Shown: piece by piece, positions 8,062 to 17,126 of the stretch
Layout: each line of letters begins with the position of its first letter
Position numbering within the stretch: the first letter of the stretch is position 1
Source of the DNA: JAZFYD01 sp036443405
GTDB taxonomy: Bacteria > Planctomycetota > PLA2
Direction: 5' to 3'
NCBI GenBank assembly: GCA_036443405.1
Contig: JAZFYD010000037.1
Span: 1-26,282, forward strand
DNA length: 26,282 bases
Notes under the pieces: generated by a model
What the model was told of the DNA's origin: nothing
The model's database searches: none
What the model saw: the letters and a program-made list of their open reading frames with translations, nothing else
Translations under genes and position numbers: made by a program

Positions 8062-9018
8062 TTGCTTCACTATCTGACAAGTCGTGGGGGCGGCCGGCCG
8101 ATCCAGCGGCTTCGCGAGCATCTCGGCGATGGGGTCCACCGGCACGTTCGTGTCATCACGTACGAGGAGTTGCGGCACCGTGGCTATCTCCCGCGGGGGT
8201 GTTTCATCTTCGCGAGCCTCGAAGGCCGATCGTCGGAGCAGCGCGCTCAGTTCGCGGGTCTGGCGGCCCGAATTCGCGAGTCCGATCCCGGCAACCGTGT
8301 TCTGAACGATCCTGCGCGCGCGATGATGCGCTATCAGCTCAACCGTTCGCTGGTCGAGCGCGGACTCAGCGAGTTCGACGTTTACCGCCTGGACGAGGCG
8401 CGATCGCCGAAGCGCTACCCTGTTTTCCTGAGAAGCGAGAGCGACCATCACGGGAGCATTACTCCGTTGCTTCAGACCGAAGCGGATTTCCGGAGCGCGG
8501 TCGCCGAGCGGGGGCACCCGCGGTCCGACACCCTCGCCGTCGAGTTCGTGGACACGAGGGACTCGATCGGGATCTTTCGCAAGTACGCCGCGTTCATCGC
8601 GGGGGACTCCGTATTACCAGGGCACCTCTATTCCAGCCGGGAGTGGATGGTCAAGATCGCGAAGTACGACGTTCCCGACTACGAGGCGGAGATGGAGTTC
8701 CTAAGGACCAATCCGCATCGTGAGCAGCTCGAAACCATCGCTCGGATCTCCGGCATCGAGTGGGGGCGCATCGACTACGGTGTTCGCGATGGCCGCGTGC
8801 AGGTTGAGATCAACACAAATCCGATGATCGTGAGCCCCACGGACCTGAGCGTTCCGGAGCGAAGACCCATCGTCGACAAGATCCTCGCGCCGGTCTGGGC
8901 CGCGATGGTCGAACTTGCGCGGGCGTCTCCTTCCGGGGGCCGCATCCCAATCGCGGACTTGCCCGGATATCGCCCCCCGGGCTGGCGCCGTACCTGGAAC
9001 CGCTTGTTCACACGCTGA
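8062..9018 (+). CDS. ATP-grasp-like protein, tandem paralogue 3 of 5, with a one-residue gap beside the metal site
   Basis: 318 residues from TTG at 8062 (LLHYLTSRGG), 13 nt after gene 2. The purine-rich GAGGGTGGGGA upstream can act as a ribosome binding site. Motifs: LNDPARAMMRYQLNRSL, FDVYRLDE, YPVFLR, LAVEFVDTRD and GRIDYGV. Where all other copies read Q-(I/V)-F-EINTNP, this copy reads QV-EINTNP: the Phe codon just before the metal-binding Glu is missing (8805/8806), an in-frame loss of 3 nt. The loss may shift the strand carrying the catalytic Glu, so activity is uncertain. Closest to gene 4: both share the GYLPRGCF, LEGRSSEQRAQ and RIPIADLPGYRPPGW segments, and their last bases are nearly identical. 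Confidence 0.7.
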   Translation: MLHYLTSRGGGRPIQRLREHLGDGVHRHVRVITYEELRHRGYLPRGCFIFASLEGRSSEQRAQFAGLAARIRESDPGNRVLNDPARAMMRYQLNRSLVERGLSEFDVYRLDEARSPKRYPVFLRSESDHHGSITPLLQTEADFRSAVAERGHPRSDTLAVEFVDTRDSIGIFRKYAAFIAGDSVLPGHLYSSREWMVKIAKYDVPDYEAEMEFLRTNPHREQLETIARISGIEWGRIDYGVRDGRVQVEINTNPMIVSPTDLSVPERRPIVDKILAPVWAAMVELARASPSGGRIPIADLPGYRPPGWRRTWNRLFTR

Positions 9019-9037
9019 GCAGCTGGCGTGCATCGTG

Positions 9038-9046
9038 TGCTAGTGT
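9038..9046 (+). promoter_or_regulatory. Extended -10 element (TGCTAGTGT) in the spacer before paralogue 4
   Basis: TG-C-TAGTGT ends 7 nt before a GTG at 9054, the spacing of a leaderless start. That GTG opens only an 11-codon frame that ends in TGA at 9087-9089, overlapping the true start at 9071, which is 17 nt further and in another frame. The same spacer motif with GTG at the same distance is found before paralogue 5. Confidence 0.4.
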
Positions 9047-9070
9047 CCGCGCCGTGGCGAGGACCGTGTC

Positions 9071-10030
9071 GTGCTTCATTTCGTGCTGAGTCGCCGGGGC
9101 CGTGGGTCGATCGGACGGCTTTGCAAGTACATCGGCAAGACTTCGCGGCAGCACATTCGGATTCATGCATATGAGGACCTGCGCCACCGTGGTTACCTCC
9201 CGCGAGGGTGCTTCGCCTTCGGTAGCCTCGAGGGGCGATCTTCCGAGCAGCGCGCGCAGATCGCGGCCTTGGCGGCGCGGATTCGCGCGTCCGGTCCCAG
9301 CGTTCGCGTTCTGAACGATCCGGCTCGCGTGATGACACGCTACGAGCTCCTCCGAATGCTGCATGAGCGCGGCATCAACGAATTCGACGTCTACCGTTTG
9401 GACGAGGCACGATCGCCAAAGCGCTACCCGGTGTTCCTCCGGCGTGAGAACGATCATCAGGGGAACATCACCCCGTTGCTTCAATCCGAGGAGGAATTCC
9501 AGCTCGCGGTAGCCGCGCAGGGACATCGACGATCCGACACACTCGCCGTCGAGTTCGTGGATACATCGGAGCCGGACGGGGTCTACCGGAAGTACTCGGC
9601 GATGATCGTGGGGGGGGCCGTGTTCCCCGCGCATCTGTTTTCCAGCCGGCAGTGGATGGTCAAGTTGGCCGAGTACGACGTTCCCGACTACGACATCGAG
9701 ATGAAGTTCATCGAGACCAATCCCCACCGCGAGCAACTCGAAAGTGTCGCCCGGATCGCGGGCATCGAGTGGGGGCGCATCGATTACGGGATTCGCGATG
9801 GACGTGTGCAGATTTTCGAGATCAATACCAACCCGATGATCTTGACCGCCGTTGGTCTGAGCATGCTGGAGCGGAGACCCACCCTCGACAAGATGTTTGC
9901 GCCGATCTGGGCCGCGATGGTCGAACTCGCGAAGGCGGCTCCGTCCGGCCGCCGCATCCCGATCGCGGACTTGCCCGGCTATCGCCCCCCGGGCTGGCGG
10001 CGGACCTGGAACCGCTTGTTCACACGTTGA
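9071..10030 (+). CDS. ATP-grasp-like protein, tandem paralogue 4 of 5
   Basis: 319 residues from GTG at 9071 (VLHFVLSRRGRGSIGRL). A GCGAGGAC stretch ending about 7 nt upstream can serve as a ribosome binding site. All motifs are intact: LNDPARVMTRYELLRML, GINEFDVYRLDE, YPVFLRREN, LAVEFVDT, YRKYSAMIVGG, WMVK, GRIDYGI and FEINTNPM. The C-terminus, RIPIADLPGYRPPGW with a basic tail, is nearly the same as in gene 3, including at DNA level, which points to a recent duplication. The 52-nt spacer to gene 3 carries the extended -10 element described at 9038. As with the other copies, the fold suggests an ATP-dependent ligase; the substrate is unknown. Confidence 0.7.
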   Translation: MLHFVLSRRGRGSIGRLCKYIGKTSRQHIRIHAYEDLRHRGYLPRGCFAFGSLEGRSSEQRAQIAALAARIRASGPSVRVLNDPARVMTRYELLRMLHERGINEFDVYRLDEARSPKRYPVFLRRENDHQGNITPLLQSEEEFQLAVAAQGHRRSDTLAVEFVDTSEPDGVYRKYSAMIVGGAVFPAHLFSSRQWMVKLAEYDVPDYDIEMKFIETNPHREQLESVARIAGIEWGRIDYGIRDGRVQIFEINTNPMILTAVGLSMLERRPTLDKMFAPIWAAMVELAKAAPSGRRIPIADLPGYRPPGWRRTWNRLFTR

Positions 10031-10056
10031 ACGGTAGCCGCATCGCGCGCGCCGTG

Positions 10057-10065
10057 TGCTAGGGT
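10057..10065 (+). promoter_or_regulatory. Extended -10 element (TGCTAGGGT) before paralogue 5
   Basis: TG-C-TAGGGT is followed by 7 nt and then directly by the GTG start at 10073. No Shine-Dalgarno sequence fits between. This is the arrangement expected for a leaderless mRNA. The surrounding GTGTGCTAG-GTCCGCGCCGTG is nearly the same as in the spacer at 9035-9056. Confidence 0.5.
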
Positions 10066-10072
10066 CCGCGCC

Positions 10073-11032
10073 GTGATCCACTACTTCACGAGCAAGGACG
10101 GCCGAGTCACGATCGACCGGCTGCAACGGTTCCTTCCGGAATCCGCGGCCCGCCGCATCCAGGTGTTGCCCTACGAGAGCCTGGGAACGCGCGGGTACCT
10201 GCCGTATGGGGCTTTCATTTTCGCGAGCGTCGAGGTGCAGTCGCCGCCGTTTCGCGATGTGCTTGTTCGTGTCGCCGAGAAGATCCGCGAGACATGCCCG
10301 GAGGTGCCGTTGCTCAACGATCCGGCCCATGTCATGGCTCGCTATCAACTGAATCGAGTCCTGTTCGAGCGTGGCATCAACGACTATGACGTCTACCGTC
10401 TCGACGAGGTGCGCGCGCCGACGCGCTATCCCGTGTTCCTGCGTCGCGAGGACGATCACTGCGGAAACGTCACGGGGTTGCTGAACAACGAGGATGAGTA
10501 CCGCCGGGCGGTCGCCGCCGTCGGCGTCGCGCGTTCGGACACGCTCGCGGTCGAGTTTGTCGATACACGCGACGAAACCGGTGCCTACCGAAAGTACGGC
10601 GCGTACATCCTCGACGGCGTCATCGAGCCGGCGCATCTGTTTTCCAGCGAAGAGTGGATGGTCAAGGGAGCGCAGCATCGCGACGAGTCGGATTTGAAAC
10701 TCGAGCAGGAGTTCCTGCGCGCGCGTCCGCATCTCGACGAACTCGGCGAGATCGCCCGACTGGCCGGCATCCAGTGGGGCCGCGTCGACTACGCTCTGCT
10801 CGACGGCCGGATTCAGATCTTCGAGATCAATACGAACCCGGTCGTCATCAGCGAAAAAGTCGCCGAGCGCGTAACGCCGGAGTTGATGCAGACGCGCATG
10901 GCGCTGTTCGCACGCACGATCGAGTCGCTGGATGACCGTGTCGGCGCGGGCGCGCGCATTCCGATCGCGCAAGTGCAAGGGTGCAGGCCTCCGGGCTGGC
11001 GCCGCATCTGGAACCGCGCGTTTTCGCGGTGA
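10073..11032 (+). CDS. ATP-grasp-like protein, tandem paralogue 5 of 5
   Basis: 319 residues from GTG at 10073 (VIHYFTSKDGRVTIDRL), 42 nt after gene 4. Motifs: LNDPAHVMARYQLNRVLF, GINDYDVYRLDE, YPVFLRRED, LAVEFVDTRD, YRKYGAYILDG, WMVK, GRVDYAL and FEINTNPV. The metal-binding Asp, Glu and Asn are present. It groups with genes 3 and 4 by its RPPGWRRIWNRAFSR ending but is more diverged; for example RARPH replaces TNPH before the last helix. It is the last gene of the array and faces the oppositely oriented gcvP. No terminator with a T-run is evident downstream. Its own leaderless-type promoter suggests that it can be expressed apart from the upstream copies. Confidence 0.7.
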   Translation: MIHYFTSKDGRVTIDRLQRFLPESAARRIQVLPYESLGTRGYLPYGAFIFASVEVQSPPFRDVLVRVAEKIRETCPEVPLLNDPAHVMARYQLNRVLFERGINDYDVYRLDEVRAPTRYPVFLRREDDHCGNVTGLLNNEDEYRRAVAAVGVARSDTLAVEFVDTRDETGAYRKYGAYILDGVIEPAHLFSSEEWMVKGAQHRDESDLKLEQEFLRARPHLDELGEIARLAGIQWGRVDYALLDGRIQIFEINTNPVVISEKVAERVTPELMQTRMALFARTIESLDDRVGAGARIPIAQVQGCRPPGWRRIWNRAFSR

Positions 11033-11161
11033 GCGTCCGGGCGCAGAGAGCTCAGTAACTTCGTTCGAGCACGAGGCTCCGGCGATCGAAGCGGAAGACG
11101 CCCAACGCGCCGCCCAACCTTCGGGAACCAACCCGCTGAACAGGCAAAGGTCACAGGGTTA

Positions 11162-11199
11162 GGCCGAGGAGCAGGCCGAGTCAGAGGCCAAGGACGAGC
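11162..11199. repeat. GGCCGAG-rich repeat between the ATP-grasp array and gcvP
   Basis: The converging 177-nt space 11033-11209 holds a short run of GGCCGAG / GAGGCCAAG units (for example AGGCCGAGGAGCAGGCCGAG). It is similar in make-up to the longer repeats at 14170-14262 and 19257-19394. A single arm is seen here. The rest of the space shows no gene or strong terminator; a short AGTAGC-tcc-GCTACT hairpin (11200-11214) sits on the gcvP stop codon. Confidence 0.45.
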
Positions 11200-11209
11200 A
11201 GTAGCTCCG

Positions 11210-14065
<2,856 letters not shown>

Positions 14066-14130
14066 GGCTCTAGCTCTTCTTGCTTTGGACGGATTTTGAA
14101 AGCCCGGCGCGGGCGCCGGTCGAACCGCAG

Positions 14131-14139
14131 ATATTAGCA
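14131..14139 (-). promoter_or_regulatory. Extended -10 element (TGCTAATAT) of gcvP
   Basis: On the minus strand TG-C-TAATAT lies about 66 nt before the gcvP start codon, leaving a leader of nearly 60 nt. It is the best -10 match in the window and fits the extended pattern seen before other genes here. No glycine-riboswitch structure was recognised in the leader. Confidence 0.45.
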
Positions 14140-14169
14140 CCGGAGTGAAGGGTCGGGCAGCGTGGGGAA

Positions 14170-14262
14170 CGCTCGACCTCAGCCTTCGCCTCTGCCTTGG
14201 GTGGGGCAAAGGCGTGGGGGAAAAGGGAAAGGAGCAGGGGCCAAAGGCCGAGGCCGAGGCAA
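14170..14262. repeat. Imperfect inverted GGCC/CCTTCGCCT repeat
   Basis: The left arm is pyrimidine-rich (CCTCAGCCTTCGCCTCTGCCTT). The right arm is the opposite strand type (GGGGCCAAAGGCCGAGGCCGAGGCAAAGG). The two arms can pair imperfectly around a G-rich middle. The unit resembles the repeat at 19257-19394. It sits between divergent gcvP and the DUF4139-like pair. A frame runs through it but looks like low-complexity sequence rather than a gene. Confidence 0.5.
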
Positions 14263-14265
14263 AGG

Positions 14266-14301
14266 GAAGCGGGACGGCCCGCGTGCGACCCGTCCCGCTT
14301 C
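14266..14301. repeat. Perfect 12-bp inverted repeat (hairpin or operator)
   Basis: GAAGCGGGACGG at 14266-14277 is repeated in inverse at 14290-14301 with a 12-nt loop. No T-run follows, so it is not a standard terminator. It lies about 60 nt before the next gene's start and could be an operator, an RNA hairpin in the leader, or the closing stem of the adjacent repeat. Confidence 0.5.
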
Positions 14302-14363
14302 GACACAACATTTACGTGCGCCTTGGAACCGGGCCGGGATCGGTTGCGTCTATCGACTCTGAA

Positions 14364-15590
14364 ATGAGAGCCACCCGCCTGATTCCCGCGATCGCCGCCG
14401 TATGTCTATTCACGGCGTCCGACTCGTTTGCCCGCATCAAACTAACCACCCTGCCGAAGCGCGAACGAGTCGAGATCCAACTCGACAACGGGCGCTACAC
14501 CCTCGTCGAGGAGGAGCGCATCGTGCCGCTTCTGAAGGGCGACAACCGTGTCGACTTCAGCTGGTCCAACACCCGCGTGGACAAGGACTCCATCCAACTC
14601 CGTCCGATCGCCATTCGTCGCGGCGGCGAATTCCGGCCGATTCAGGTGATCGACGGCCAACCCGAGGTCGCGCTGATCCACGTTGCGTACCCGCCCAATG
14701 AGAACGCGCTCGTCTGGTCGGTCAGCGCCGGCCGCGCGTGCGCGCTAAAGATGCGCGTGAGCTACCTGATCTCGAATCTCGGCCGCTCGTTTTCCTATCG
14801 CGCGCTCGCGAACAAGAAGGAAACGGAGCTGACGCTGAAACACTACATCCAGGTCCGCAACTACAGCGGCGAGGACTTCGGCGAGGCCGGCGTCTGGGCC
14901 GGGTTCGGTCCGCGTTTCCTGAAGCTCATCGGGCACCAGACCGACGTCAAGATGCTCGTCAAGCGTTTCCACAAGGTGCCGATCGAGAAGACCTTCACCT
15001 TCGACTGGTATCAGCACGGTCGGCTCAACCCCGACAAACCGTTCGCGTCGCGCGTCCTGATGCACTACCGCTTGAGGAACACCAAACGCGCACGCCTCGG
15101 CGAGTTCCCGCTGCAGCCCGGCAAAGTGCGCATCTTCATCCAGGACGGCCACGGCGGCGAGGCGTTCCTCGGCGAGGACTGGACCGGCCTGACGCCCATC
15201 GACGGCGACATGCGTCTGTTCCTCGGACAGGCTCGCGATATCGTCTGCACTCGGAAGATCACGCGCAACAGGCGCCACAAGGTGCGCGGCAACCTGTTCA
15301 ATCAGGAACTGCTGATCACGTACGAGATCGAGAATTTCAAGGACACGGGCGCGACGATCGACATTCGCGAGCAGGTCAACCGGCTCGCGCAGCAGTACGG
15401 CACCAACCCGCGCGGTTTCTCCGAGTGGGAGCTTGGTCCGGAGACCACCGACGAGCTTCGCATCACCTACGAAGACGGCCGGACCTTGCCGAAGCTGCAC
15501 ATCGCGCTGCCTGCACGCCCGAAAGACCAAGACGCGAAGGTCGAGAAGACCCTCATCCAGTTCCACATCATCATCAAGAACCTCTGGTAA
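14364..15590 (+). CDS. Secreted DUF4139-like protein, first of a pair
   Basis: 408 residues from the ATG at 14364, chosen because it starts a clear Sec signal peptide (MRATRLIPAIAAVCLFTAS, cut near SFA-R). The frame is open further upstream, but only through the repeat. The mature part resembles DUF4139-type proteins: QLDNGRYTLVEEERIVPL and FSWSNTRVDKDSIQLRPI near the N-terminus, beta-rich FFxxxGG-like segments, and a C-terminal FHIIIKNLW. The biochemical role of this family is unknown; members are extracytoplasmic and beta-rich. Its paralogue begins 4 nt after its stop codon, so both are probably made together. No Shine-Dalgarno sequence is evident; a TATCGA 7 nt before the ATG could be a -10 of a leaderless transcript, but this is weak. 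Confidence 0.75.
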   Translation: MRATRLIPAIAAVCLFTASDSFARIKLTTLPKRERVEIQLDNGRYTLVEEERIVPLLKGDNRVDFSWSNTRVDKDSIQLRPIAIRRGGEFRPIQVIDGQPEVALIHVAYPPNENALVWSVSAGRACALKMRVSYLISNLGRSFSYRALANKKETELTLKHYIQVRNYSGEDFGEAGVWAGFGPRFLKLIGHQTDVKMLVKRFHKVPIEKTFTFDWYQHGRLNPDKPFASRVLMHYRLRNTKRARLGEFPLQPGKVRIFIQDGHGGEAFLGEDWTGLTPIDGDMRLFLGQARDIVCTRKITRNRRHKVRGNLFNQELLITYEIENFKDTGATIDIREQVNRLAQQYGTNPRGFSEWELGPETTDELRITYEDGRTLPKLHIALPARPKDQDAKVEKTLIQFHIIIKNLW

Positions 15591-15594
15591 ACCC

Positions 15595-16947
15595 ATGAAC
15601 CGCAACACGATTTTCCCCGCCCTGCTCATCGCGCTTCTCGCGCTGCCGGCAGCGGCCAAAAACGTCGACCTCGTGACGCTACCGGTCCGCGATTCGGTCC
15701 AGCTCACGATCTACAACTCCGCGGACCTGACGCTCGTCCGCGAGCGGCGTTCGCTGAGCTTCAAGAAGGGGCTCAACCAGATCCAGTTCTCGTGGGCGAA
15801 CACGCTCATCGACCCGAGCAGCGTCGAGTTCCGCCCGCTGGAGCACGCCGATCAGATCGAACTGTCGGACACGACGTTCCCCGGCCAGAAGCCGCAACAC
15901 CTCGTCTGGAACATCGACTCCCAATTCGAGGGGCAGGCCAAGGTCGAGGTGACGTACTTCACCAGCGGATTGACCTGGCGCATGGACTACGTCGCCACCA
16001 CCGATCGCGACGAGGACGAAATGGACTTCCGCGGTTACGTGCGCGTCTTCAACAACTCAGGCGAGGAGTACGAGAATGCGGAGATCCGGCTGGTCGTCGG
16101 CACGATCAATCTCGTCGAGAAGATCGCCGATCTGGCGCGCCGCCGGGGCGTGGCGATGCCGCCCAGGGACAGCGATGCGCGCAAGGAGATGACACTCAAG
16201 GCCGCTTCCCGCGCGTTTGCCCAGGCGGAGGGGCTCATGGACATGGCCGCCGGCGCCGGTCGCAAGGCGAAACGCATCGTGAAGGAAGGCCTGTCGGAGT
16301 ACTTCATGTTCTCCGTCGAGGGCCAGGAGACGATGCGCAACGGATGGTCGAAGCGCATGCGGGCCGTGACGTCCGACTCGATGAAGTTCGAGATCCTCTA
16401 TCGGATGCGCGAGCACCAATACGGCGCGCGCCCCGTTCGGTTCTTCCTCTGGCAGAACGACGACGAACACGGGCTCGGGGAGTCGCCGCTGCCCAACGGC
16501 ATCGTGCGGATCTTCAAACGCAACGAGCGCGACGGCCTCGGGTATCTCGGGCAGCAGTTGCTTCGGTACGTGCCCGTCAAGGCGCAGATCGAGGTGAACC
16601 TCGGCGCGGACGACCTCGTCGTGTACGAACGCCGCCTCAAGACGAGCGAGCGCATCAACTTCGAATTCCGCACGCGCGGACGCCACGAGTACGTGCATGG
16701 TTGGGACGAACGCCAGGAGTGGGTGGACACGATCCGTAACTACCGCGGCAAGCCGCTTCGTTTCGAGCTGCGCCGGATCTGGGCGGGCGACATCGAGTAT
16801 TCCGCCCTTCACCCGACCAAGAACTTCGACTACCGCACCGCCGAGGCGACGTTCGAGGTCGCGGCCGGTCAGAAAACGCTCTACCCGCACTTGGTGCTCT
16901 CGCATCTGGGCGGGCACGCCAAACAAAGCCGAATCAAGATGAACTGA
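15595..16947 (+). CDS. Secreted DUF4139-like protein, second of a pair
   Basis: 450 residues with a signal peptide (MNRNTIFPALLIALLALPAAA) from the ATG 4 nt after the stop codon of the first paralogue. It shares the same opening plan: a LVTLPVRDSVQLTIYNSADLT segment, then LVRERRSLSFKKGLNQIQFSWANTLIDPSSVEFRPL. It also has TSGLTWRMDYV and FNNSGEEYENAEIRLVVG, which are typical of the DUF4139 region. A charged helical insert (about 180-230, KEMTLKAASRAFAQAEG) is absent from the first copy. An extracellular or periplasmic beta-sandwich protein is expected; the function is unknown. The pair likely forms a two-gene unit closed by the terminator at 16974. Confidence 0.8.
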   Translation: MNRNTIFPALLIALLALPAAAKNVDLVTLPVRDSVQLTIYNSADLTLVRERRSLSFKKGLNQIQFSWANTLIDPSSVEFRPLEHADQIELSDTTFPGQKPQHLVWNIDSQFEGQAKVEVTYFTSGLTWRMDYVATTDRDEDEMDFRGYVRVFNNSGEEYENAEIRLVVGTINLVEKIADLARRRGVAMPPRDSDARKEMTLKAASRAFAQAEGLMDMAAGAGRKAKRIVKEGLSEYFMFSVEGQETMRNGWSKRMRAVTSDSMKFEILYRMREHQYGARPVRFFLWQNDDEHGLGESPLPNGIVRIFKRNERDGLGYLGQQLLRYVPVKAQIEVNLGADDLVVYERRLKTSERINFEFRTRGRHEYVHGWDERQEWVDTIRNYRGKPLRFELRRIWAGDIEYSALHPTKNFDYRTAEATFEVAAGQKTLYPHLVLSHLGGHAKQSRIKMN

Positions 16948-16973
16948 TCCAGGCTCTTTCCCTTTTGGACCCT

Positions 16974-17010
16974 GGGCGCGCTTGCCGGAGACGGTGGGCG
17001 TGCCCTTTTT
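16974..17010 (+). terminator. Rho-independent terminator after the DUF4139-like pair
   Basis: A 13-bp stem (16974-16986 with 16993-17005, pairing throughout if G-U pairs are allowed) has a 6-nt loop (GGAGAC) and is followed by five T residues. It begins 26 nt after the stop codon of the second DUF4139-like gene. Confidence 0.75.
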
Positions 17011-17072
17011 CGTCTGGCCCGCCGGGCCCGGAAACCCCCGATGGGAGGCGGCTTTCGCGCTGGAGACGACCT

Positions 17073-17081
17073 TGATAGACT
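17073..17081 (+). promoter_or_regulatory. Extended -10 element (TGATAGACT) for the HEAT-like gene
   Basis: TG-A-TAGACT lies just behind the terminator and about 45 nt before the ATG at 17127. It predicts a leader of roughly 38 nt carrying a strong GGGAGGAG site (17113-17120). It likely drives the HEAT-like and DUF3313-like genes. Confidence 0.45.
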
Positions 17082-17126
17082 CCGCCTCCCAAGCGCAGGC
17101 TTTCGGCGCTCCGGGAGGAGTCCACT

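Noticed and set aside
9008..11131. 707-codon minus-strand frame across ATP-grasp genes 4 and 5
   Set aside because: It is antisense to two well-supported genes, has repeated low-complexity sequence because the genes are paralogous, and has no ribosome binding site.
14351..14356. TATCGA as a leaderless promoter of the DUF4139-like pair
   Set aside because: The distance to the ATG fits but the hexamer ends in A and has no TG extension; too weak for a separate feature.
14145..14363. N-terminal extension of the first DUF4139-like gene
   Set aside because: It translates the GGCC repeat and would bury the signal peptide 73 residues into the protein.
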